Shown here: in pieces, positions 1-5,528 of the stretch
How the letters are laid out: every line of letters begins with the position of its first letter
Position numbering within the stretch: position 1 is the first letter of the stretch
Assembly (NCBI GenBank): GCA_043748015.1
Contig: JAYTOA010000184.1
Coordinates: forward strand, 1-5,528
Length of the DNA: 5,528 nt
Source: JAIBBG01 sp043748015
Lineage (GTDB): Bacteria > Bacteroidota > Bacteroidia > Flavobacteriales_D > Sanyastnellaceae
Reading direction: 5' to 3'
Position numbers and translations under genes: made by a program
Notes under the pieces: generated by a model
Database searches by the model: none
Told to the model about the DNA's origin: nothing
Seen by the model: the letters and a program-made list of their open reading frames with translations, nothing else

Positions 1-993
1 AAGGGCGTTGCATTATTGAGCAATGGAAAGTTCACTATTGATCCTGTTTCCTTCCATACGGCTGACGGAAAATTCACCGCGCAGTTTGTCATGGAGCGCG
101 CATCAGAAGATCGTTACCGAATGAATTGCCTGGCCAATCTGGAAGCGATCAATATTCAAAAACTTTTCACGGAGTTCGAGAATTTCGGTCAGTCATTTAT
201 TCAGGACAAACATCTCAAAGGCATTGCTACAGCAACGGTTCAATTGCGAGCGCCGATCACAACTTCGCTCGAGGTGCTTACCGATAAAGTGGAGAGTATC
301 ATCGATATTTCAATAGTGAATGGTGAATTGAACAATCTTGAAACGCTGCAGGAAATTCCTATCTATATCAAAGGAAATAAGTGGGTTGCGCCGTTTGTCA
401 ATGAAGACAGATTTGCAGAGAAGATGAAGAACATTTCATTTTCCAAACTAGAGAATGTGATTGAAATTAAAGATCGACTCATCACTATTCCCTTGATGGA
501 CATTCGAAGCAGTGCAATGGATATTTCAGCGAGGGGCAAGCACACGTTCGATAGTGGCATCGATTACGCAATAGGATTTAATCTTCGCGATGTACTTGTG
601 CGCAAAGAAAAAGAATGGACAGAAGCAGATGATGGGCTCGGAAAAAAATTATACCTGTCAATGAAGGGCACGACAGAAAATCCAATTTTTGCAATGGATA
701 AGGAGTTGGCGAAAACTGTGCGACAAGATGAGATGGAAGTGGAGAAGCAAAATGTAAAAGCTTTGTTGAAGCAAGAGCTTGGCTTATTTAAGAAGAACAG
801 TAGCGTAGGAACTTATCAGGAGGAGAAGCAGGAGAAGGGATCAGTCACGTCGATTCAGTGGGATGATGAAGTTGATCCAAAAAGTCCAGCACCTGTTGAG
901 AAGAAAAAAATAGAAGAGAAAGAGGCGCCCGTTGAGGAAGGTGGTGAGCAGCCCAAGAAGAAGGTGCCAAAGTGGCTCAAGGAAAAGGATTGA
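1..993 (+). CDS. AsmA-like outer-membrane biogenesis protein, C-terminal part (5' end off the window)
   Basis: The frame is open from the first base, so this is the 3' part of a longer gene; the TTG at base 16 is an internal leucine codon. 330 residues are visible. They match the C-terminal AsmA-like domain of Bacteroidota proteins: an 'NGEL' turn (visible residues 107-110) ending a repeat-like beta segment, then 'FSKLEN', 'IPLMDIRSSAM' (about 163-173) and 'GKHTFDSGIDY' (about 179-189). Family knowledge: AsmA proteins are inner-membrane-anchored periplasmic beta-rich bridges implicated in phospholipid transport and outer-membrane assembly. The expected N-terminal membrane anchor would lie off the left edge, and no membrane segment is visible here. 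From about residue 268 the protein becomes a Lys/Glu/Pro-rich, probably disordered tail ending in 'KKVPKWLKEKD'. The next gene follows on the same strand after 35 bases, so co-transcription is likely. The family is fairly sure; the exact role is unknown. Confidence 0.85.
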   Translation, partial: KGVALLSNGKFTIDPVSFHTADGKFTAQFVMERASEDRYRMNCLANLEAINIQKLFTEFENFGQSFIQDKHLKGIATATVQLRAPITTSLEVLTDKVESIIDISIVNGELNNLETLQEIPIYIKGNKWVAPFVNEDRFAEKMKNISFSKLENVIEIKDRLITIPLMDIRSSAMDISARGKHTFDSGIDYAIGFNLRDVLVRKEKEWTEADDGLGKKLYLSMKGTTENPIFAMDKELAKTVRQDEMEVEKQNVKALLKQELGLFKKNSSVGTYQEEKQEKGSVTSIQWDDEVDPKSPAPVEKKKIEEKEAPVEEGGEQPKKKVPKWLKEKD

Positions 994-1028
994 TCATTGA
1001 ATCTCAAAATCATCTTACGTTTGCGATT

Positions 1029-2369
1029 ATGACATCATTACCGGAAGCCTTTGTTGCACGCATCAGGAAACAATTTCCAGAGAAAGCTGACTCGCTAATT
1101 GATGCCTTGGATGAATCGCCACGCACAAGTTTACACATCAATACTGCGAAACCTTTTAAGCTATGGAATGATGTTCAGCCCATAGGTTGGTTAGAAAATG
1201 GCGTGATGTTAATAGAGCGTCCTTCTTTTACACTGGATCCACTTTTTCATGCAGGATGTTATTATCCACAGGAGAGTTCGTCAATGATATTGGATCACGT
1301 GTTGCGCAGTGTCTATAAAGACAAGCGCGAGTTGCGGTGTCTGGATCTTTGCGCTGCACCGGGAGGAAAATCGTTGATCATTTCCGAGTTTCTTGGTAAG
1401 GAAGGGCGATTGATTTCGAATGAAATGAATCGGACACGCAATGCAATATTGCGCGAGAATCTCATCAAATGGGGAGCAAGTAATGTGATTGTAACCGCTA
1501 ACGAACCTTCGGCCTTTTCAAGTGTGTCAGACTACTTCGATTGCATTGTTGTGGATGCACCATGTAGTGGTGAGGGAATGTTTCGCAAGGACATTGACGC
1601 GCGAAAGGAATGGTCAATAGACAATGTGAAGTTATGCAGCACCAGGCAGAGTAAGATTCTCGATGACATCATCCCGGCGTTGAAGATGGGCGGTTATCTT
1701 ATTTATTCAACTTGCACTTTTGCCGAAGAAGAGAACGAACAGAACTGTTTGAAAGTGCTGGATTCCGGTCAATTCGGGTCGGTGAAAATTGATGTGCCTG
1801 ATGAATGGAACATCGAACAAATAGAGAAGGACGGATTGAACGCGCTACGCTTTTTTCCGGGTAAAATTCCCGGTGAAGGATTTTACATTTCAGTTTTCAA
1901 AAAGCTGAATGGAGGAAAAGTGAACAATACAAAAGGCAATCGCATTTTCGAAAAGGCAGCGGCCAACGTAGTGCAGAAGGTTTCTGGATTTGCGGAATTC
2001 AGCGGGCACCTGATCGAGAACAAGGACAAAGATATTTTTGCATCGATATTTTCTTCTGTCGAATTGAATACCCTCACCGAAACGCTTTTTATCACAATGC
2101 CAGGAGTGGAATTAGGAAGATTAATAAGAGAAGATTTTATTCCGGCGCATGCACTTGCAACAAGTCGTATGAGCAGCGATTATTTCCCATCGTATGAGTT
2201 GAGTTTAGAAGATGCACAAAATTTTTTACGCGGAGATCAGATCGTCATTGATTCAACTGCGGGTTGGAATCTTTTGAAATTTCAAGGTCATGCACTTGGT
2301 TGGGCGAAGGTGATGAAGAATCGCATGAACAACTACTACCCCAAAGAATACAGAATCCGGATGAGGTGA
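1029..2369 (+). CDS. rsmF: RsmF-type 16S rRNA (cytosine-C5)-methyltransferase, RsmB/NOP family
   Basis: Predicted cytoplasmic SAM-dependent enzyme that methylates carbon 5 of a cytosine in 16S rRNA (C1407 in the E. coli enzyme). The 446-residue protein is close to the E. coli length of about 479. Visible: N-terminal 'LPEAFVARIRKQFP' (4-17); 'YYPQESSSM' (78-86); SAM motif I 'LDLCAAPGGKS' (105-115); motif IV 'DAPCSGEGMFRKD' (176-188) with Cys179, the expected product-release cysteine; and motif VI 'YSTCT' (226-230) with Cys229, the expected nucleophile. 'GEGMFRKD' points to RsmF rather than RsmB. 'GEGFY' (282-286) closes the catalytic domain. The C-terminal part, with 'GWNLLKFQGHALGWAKV' (412-428) and 'NNYYPKEYR' (434-442), resembles the RsmF RNA-binding tail. 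The ATG at 1029 is preferred because family homology begins there. A GTG at 972 would add 19 unrelated residues and overlap the upstream gene. No clear ribosome binding site is visible. The exact target cytosine(s) are inferred. Confidence 0.93.
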   Translation: MTSLPEAFVARIRKQFPEKADSLIDALDESPRTSLHINTAKPFKLWNDVQPIGWLENGVMLIERPSFTLDPLFHAGCYYPQESSSMILDHVLRSVYKDKRELRCLDLCAAPGGKSLIISEFLGKEGRLISNEMNRTRNAILRENLIKWGASNVIVTANEPSAFSSVSDYFDCIVVDAPCSGEGMFRKDIDARKEWSIDNVKLCSTRQSKILDDIIPALKMGGYLIYSTCTFAEEENEQNCLKVLDSGQFGSVKIDVPDEWNIEQIEKDGLNALRFFPGKIPGEGFYISVFKKLNGGKVNNTKGNRIFEKAAANVVQKVSGFAEFSGHLIENKDKDIFASIFSSVELNTLTETLFITMPGVELGRLIREDFIPAHALATSRMSSDYFPSYELSLEDAQNFLRGDQIVIDSTAGWNLLKFQGHALGWAKVMKNRMNNYYPKEYRIRMR

Positions 2370-2390
2370 TCATCCGGATTCATTTTTCTT
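2353..2390. terminator. Intrinsic terminator between convergent genes, possibly bidirectional
   Basis: A perfect 12-bp inverted repeat (GAATCCGGATGA at 2353-2364 and TCATCCGGATTC at 2370-2381) encloses a 5-base loop, GGTGA. On the + strand it is followed by ATTTTTCTT (2382-2390), a typical rho-independent layout for the methyltransferase transcript. The methyltransferase stop codon TGA (2367-2369) lies in the loop, and its last codons form the left arm. Read from the other strand, the same stem has an A-rich lead-in and is followed by TGTATTCTTT, a weaker T-rich tail, so it may also end the OmpA-family transcript, whose stop codon is about 27 bases away. No folding energy was calculated. Confidence 0.85.
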
Positions 2391-2407
2391 ATCGGCTTTG
2401 CTAATAC

Positions 2408-4591
2408 TTAGAACGCTGTAATCTTGAATTCTGTTCTTCTGTTGAATTGATGTTCTTCTTCGGAGCATTTCACATCATTCTTGCAATGGTTTAGGATAAG
2501 GGTCTCACCATATCCTTTACCGTAGAGACGATCGGCAGGAATGCCTTGCGAGATAATATAATTTGCAGCTGACTTTGCTCTTTTGTCTGAGAGGTCAAGA
2601 TTGTAACTATCACTACCACGGGCATCCGAGTGTGAACCCAACTCAATTTTCATAGTTGGATTGTCGTTCATAATGTCAACAAGTTTATTTAGTTCAAGTG
2701 CGGCATCCGGTCTGATGTCCCACATTTTGTAATCGTAATAGATGTTGTCGAGTCGTACCACTTCGCCCACTTTAGCTTTGAATAGTTTGAAGTCATAGGT
2801 ATGAATTTTATTGTTCGGATCGTTGGTGTTGAATCCGTGTGTTTGACGCGCATATTCTTTTTCTGTAGCTACAAGTAAGTATTTACGGGCTTTTTGCAAC
2901 GGAAAACTATAGGTGGCGTTGTTACTTATCAAAACTGAATCAATGAAGATGGAATCACCACTAACAATTTCATAGAGCCTTATAATCGCGCCAACAGCTG
3001 ATGCTTTGTTGTCATGCAAAACTTTACCGGTAGCCATGTAATCAATTTTAACCATTTTCAGATCAACACCTTCTAAATATGCAGATCGTGGATCAGCTTT
3101 GCCTTTGCCGGTTGCCGGTTGATACTTTTGTTTTGTTCCTTCCAGCTCGACTTCTTTTTTGTATGGTGCTTTGATAGTATAGTTACCGTCGTTGTCACTG
3201 AGAACCTGTATGACTGAACCATCTTCTGTTGGTACCGAGATTGTCACATTGGAAAGCGGTAGCAGTGTTTCGGCATCCACAACATTTCCACTTACAATGA
3301 GAAATTCTACAGGGGAAAGAACGAACTCATAAATGTCATCATCACCTTTTCCATTAGGTCGGTTGCTACTGAAATAGCCTACCGTTTCTTCCGGAAAGCA
3401 AACCAACCCGAAATCATCGAAGTGTGAGTTCGCAGGATATCCTACGCTTCGCACGGGCTTTTCATCAAATGGATTTGTATAGAAAACGTCTAATCCACCC
3501 AGCCCAAGTTGACCGTTGGAAGAGAAGTACAACATGCTGTCGCCTACCATGTAGGGGAACATTTCGTTGCCGGAAGTATTGATTTTTGTACCCGCGTTTT
3601 GAGGTGCACCCCAAATTTCGCCTTGTTTTTCGCAGTAGTAAATGTCCGAGCCACCTCGTCCTCCTGGCATATCACTTGTGAAATAAATTCTACTTCCGCT
3701 TTGGTTCAACGTCGGATGTCCTACGTTGTATTCTTTATTGTTATGTGGAAATTTTTCTATAGTTCCCCACTGTTGAGTGGACACATCGTAGTGCGACGTG
3801 TAGATACCCAGATTTAATTTTCCTGAATGTGATTTATTCAAATTTCCCCGCACGAAATTGTTTCTCGTGATATACAAATTGTTTGATCTTGGATCGTAAG
3901 TCATTGTTCCTTCGTGATAACGCGAATTGATCTTGTCGGCTAATTCATCTACACCCGTCAGTGTGCTGTCGTTTGCAATAGACGACTGATATACGTTGAG
4001 ATAAGGTTGTTGAGTTCGCGGATAGATTCTCTGATCTTTTTTAGCACTTCCTCTTGAAGAACTGAAAATGACTTTTTTATTGACAAAGAATCCCGGAGCA
4101 AAATCGGATGACGCAGAATTGATAGCAGAATTTGCAATCGTGTATACAGCAGAGTCCCTCAAAATTAAATTGGCGAAATCGGGATTATCTACATAACGTT
4201 TTGCAACGTCATCTTCAGGATATTTAGCGTAGATGGTTTTATATAGTTCAAGTGCCTCAGCATATTTTCCTTGCATTTTTAAAACACCTGCCAGGCTTCT
4301 TAAATCTTGATTGCCAGCAAATCCCAACTTGATCAATTGTTTATAATAGCCTTCCGCTGAAATCAATTGACCTGTCTTGTGCTCACACTCTGCAATTCGT
4401 CGAATTGCAATAGAGTCATTCGCATATTTTGCATTGGCCAACACATCTCTGTAAATGTTAGCAGCCATTACGAAATCAAAACTCTGATAGTGATTATCGG
4501 CGAGTTTCATTTTGGCTTTTTGTGCCACTGCCGTTATTGGAATGATGATCGACATCAAACCAATCGCGACTATGTATCTTAATTTTTTCAT
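2408..4591 (-). CDS. PorE-like OmpA-family protein: TPR, PD40 beta-propeller, carboxypeptidase-regulatory-like domain, OmpA C-terminal domain
   Basis: Exported 727-residue protein, probably periplasmic, tethering outer-membrane T9SS-type machinery to peptidoglycan. Order of parts: a Sec signal peptide (1-23, positively charged start, hydrophobic core, cleavage likely after 'AVA', no lipobox cysteine); an alpha-helical TPR-like region (about 30-135); a PD40/WD40-like propeller (about 160-425) with 'YFTSDMPGGRGGSDIYY' (303-319), 'YFSSNGQLGLGGLDVFY' (355-371), 'YFSSNRPNGKGDDDIYEF' (406-423) and two more divergent blades near 175-201 and 239-265; a carboxypeptidase-regulatory-like beta-sandwich (about 431-513); a second beta-rich segment (about 517-603); and an OmpA domain (about 615-727). 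Asp656 and Arg671 are spaced like the diaminopimelate-binding Asp and Arg of E. coli OmpA. This domain order matches P. gingivalis PorE, but paralogues are common, so no symbol is given. The ATG start follows the PorP/SprF-like stop by 25 bases without an obvious ribosome binding site, indicating an operon. Confidence 0.9.
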   Translation of the reverse strand: MKKLRYIVAIGLMSIIIPITAVAQKAKMKLADNHYQSFDFVMAANIYRDVLANAKYANDSIAIRRIAECEHKTGQLISAEGYYKQLIKLGFAGNQDLRSLAGVLKMQGKYAEALELYKTIYAKYPEDDVAKRYVDNPDFANLILRDSAVYTIANSAINSASSDFAPGFFVNKKVIFSSSRGSAKKDQRIYPRTQQPYLNVYQSSIANDSTLTGVDELADKINSRYHEGTMTYDPRSNNLYITRNNFVRGNLNKSHSGKLNLGIYTSHYDVSTQQWGTIEKFPHNNKEYNVGHPTLNQSGSRIYFTSDMPGGRGGSDIYYCEKQGEIWGAPQNAGTKINTSGNEMFPYMVGDSMLYFSSNGQLGLGGLDVFYTNPFDEKPVRSVGYPANSHFDDFGLVCFPEETVGYFSSNRPNGKGDDDIYEFVLSPVEFLIVSGNVVDAETLLPLSNVTISVPTEDGSVIQVLSDNDGNYTIKAPYKKEVELEGTKQKYQPATGKGKADPRSAYLEGVDLKMVKIDYMATGKVLHDNKASAVGAIIRLYEIVSGDSIFIDSVLISNNATYSFPLQKARKYLLVATEKEYARQTHGFNTNDPNNKIHTYDFKLFKAKVGEVVRLDNIYYDYKMWDIRPDAALELNKLVDIMNDNPTMKIELGSHSDARGSDSYNLDLSDKRAKSAANYIISQGIPADRLYGKGYGETLILNHCKNDVKCSEEEHQFNRRTEFKITAF

Positions 4592-4616
4592 TGCAGTGCT
4601 TCAGTAATTATTCAAA

Positions 4617-5528
4617 TTAGAAATAGCGCGGAGAAACATCCCCAGGATAACCTTTGATGAGGTCAAACCCAAGCATAACTTCATGCGTGCCATCACTGTA
4701 TTTGCGTATGTCTGTGAGTGTATAATCGAATGCGTAGCCAACTTTGAATCGATGGTTGATTTCATATTGAAGTAGCATACCGGTTGCGTCTTGCCATCTG
4801 TACATAACCCCTGCCCATAGTTTTTCAAAGAATAAAAACTGAGCTGTAATTTCTGCTGACAACGGCGCTCCGTTGACTGCTTTAACAAGGATGGTAGGTT
4901 TGAATTTCGTATAGTAAGAAACGTCGAATACAGCACCGGCGATTAAAAAGAAGTGTTGTTTTTCTTTGTTGTTGATGAAATCTGGAAGATCGCCATTGAT
5001 GAGTTTGTTCTGTAAAAGTTTTGGTACAGAAAGTCCCGCATAAAATTTCTTGCTGTAATACATCGCACCAAATCCAAAATTCGGTAATGCTTTGCTCTTG
5101 ATGTTAGCGTTGAAGGTATTGTCGTCTTCAAAATAGGGATTGAGGTCAATCAAATTTGCATTGAAAAAATTCGAGCCTGCCTTCAATCCGAAGGCTAGTT
5201 TTTTTGATCCCATGAAAATTCTATAACTGGCGTCGAGATACACACCTGTTTGCTTAATAGGACCGTAGGCATCATTCACAACGCTTCCACCAATGCTGAT
5301 GTTTTCATTTCTGAGTGGCGAATGAATGGTCAATGTTTGCGTGGTTGGAGCTCCCTTAAAGTTAACCCATTGCGAACGGTGCAATGCCACTGCAGTAAGC
5401 CTGTCGGCGCTTCCTGCATATGCGGGATTAATGCTCAATGTATTGAACATGTATTGCGTGAACATCGGATCTTGTTGTGCCTTCACGGACAAGTTCATCA
5501 CGAAAACAAGCAACAACGATATCGATAG
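4617..5528 (-). CDS. Type IX secretion system membrane protein, PorP/SprF family (start off the window)
   Basis: Predicted outer-membrane beta-barrel of the PorP/SprF family; members take part in T9SS secretion (PorP) or in export of a partner adhesin (SprF with SprB in Flavobacterium). The frame stays open to the right edge, so the start codon is outside; the TTG at 5516 is an internal leucine codon within the signal peptide. 303 residues are visible. The end of a signal peptide ('LSISLLLVFVMNLSVKA', visible residues 1-17) is followed by the family hallmark mature start 'QQDPMFTQYMFNTLSINPAY' (18-37). Alternating hydrophobic/polar beta segments with Gly/aromatic patterns run to the C-terminus, which ends in 'GYPGDVSPRYF', an aromatic last residue as in many outer-membrane barrels. 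Length is near the usual 300-330. It is the upstream gene of an apparent operon with the OmpA-family gene. Family membership is near certain; whether it is the core secretion PorP or a substrate-dedicated SprF-like paralogue cannot be told from the window. Confidence 0.93.
   Translation of the reverse strand, partial: LSISLLLVFVMNLSVKAQQDPMFTQYMFNTLSINPAYAGSADRLTAVALHRSQWVNFKGAPTTQTLTIHSPLRNENISIGGSVVNDAYGPIKQTGVYLDASYRIFMGSKKLAFGLKAGSNFFNANLIDLNPYFEDDNTFNANIKSKALPNFGFGAMYYSKKFYAGLSVPKLLQNKLINGDLPDFINNKEKQHFFLIAGAVFDVSYYTKFKPTILVKAVNGAPLSAEITAQFLFFEKLWAGVMYRWQDATGMLLQYEINHRFKVGYAFDYTLTDIRKYSDGTHEVMLGFDLIKGYPGDVSPRYF

Noticed and set aside
1854..1888. Unusual 'FFPGKIPGEGFY' in the methyltransferase, with Gly where many relatives have His
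   Set aside because: From memory the position varies in the family (E. coli RsmF and RsmB also lack His there) and all catalytic residues are intact, so it is no sign of loss of function.
3509..3817. Open frame of 102 codons on the + strand inside the OmpA-family gene
   Set aside because: It is antisense to the well-supported PD40 propeller coding sequence, has no recognisable domain, and is rich in Cys/His/Val as expected of a reverse-complement shadow.
4592..4625. TAATTTG between the PorP/SprF-like and OmpA-family genes (minus strand) as a Bacteroidota -7 promoter box (TAnnTTTG)
   Set aside because: It is one base short of the consensus spacing, overlaps the upstream stop codon, and I found no convincing -33 element; a shared operon transcript explains the layout better.
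4601..4936. Open frame of 111 codons on the minus strand overlapping the PorP/SprF-like gene in another frame
   Set aside because: It lies within the recognised family member and shows no domain or signal of its own; the reading frame ending in 'SPRYF' is the real one.
5514..5516. TTG as the start codon of the PorP/SprF-like gene
   Set aside because: The frame continues open to the window edge with hydrophobic residues ('LSIS') that extend the signal peptide core, and no charged n-region is visible, so the true start is beyond base 5528.
5250..5528. Open frame of 92 codons on the + strand at the right edge
   Set aside because: It is opposite the most conserved part of the PorP/SprF-like protein ('QQDPMFTQYMFN' region) and its cysteine-rich translation looks like a shadow.

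Overview
The window comes from a member of the phylum Bacteroidota, probably a Cytophagales/Chitinophagales/Flavobacteriales-type organism. This rests on gene content. A PorP/SprF-family protein and a TPR/beta-propeller/OmpA multidomain protein belong to the type IX secretion system (T9SS), which is essentially confined to this phylum. The AsmA-like fragment carries the domain signature and the 'PKWL' tail that I associate with Bacteroidota AsmA homologues. No start in the window has a convincing Shine-Dalgarno sequence, which also fits this phylum.

Layout: four protein genes form two convergent pairs and fill nearly all of the sequence. On the left, reading rightwards, are the 3' part of an AsmA-family envelope gene (its 5' end lies off the left edge) and, 35 bases later, a complete RsmF-type 16S rRNA cytosine-C5 methyltransferase gene. 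On the right, reading leftwards, are a PorP/SprF-family outer-membrane protein gene (its start lies off the right edge) and, 25 bases downstream, a complete gene for a PorE-like secreted OmpA-family protein. The pairs meet in a 38-base gap. A strong perfect hairpin followed by a T-run ends the methyltransferase transcript there and may also serve the T9SS pair from the other side.

How the genes work together: the PorP/SprF-like and OmpA-like genes look like a two-gene operon. Its products would be an outer-membrane protein of the T9SS/adhesin-export type and a periplasmic partner with an OmpA-type peptidoglycan-binding domain. In this phylum such pairs often sit next to large T9SS-exported adhesins, so the gene beyond the right edge is of interest. 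The AsmA and RsmF genes are housekeeping/envelope genes with no obvious functional link to each other; they probably share a transcript because of their spacing.

I saw no tRNA or rRNA gene, CRISPR array, insertion sequence, integrase, attachment site or long repeat, and no gene-free stretch over 38 bases. Nothing here is convincingly a new system; the window reads as ordinary core and envelope genome with a few points worth checking.
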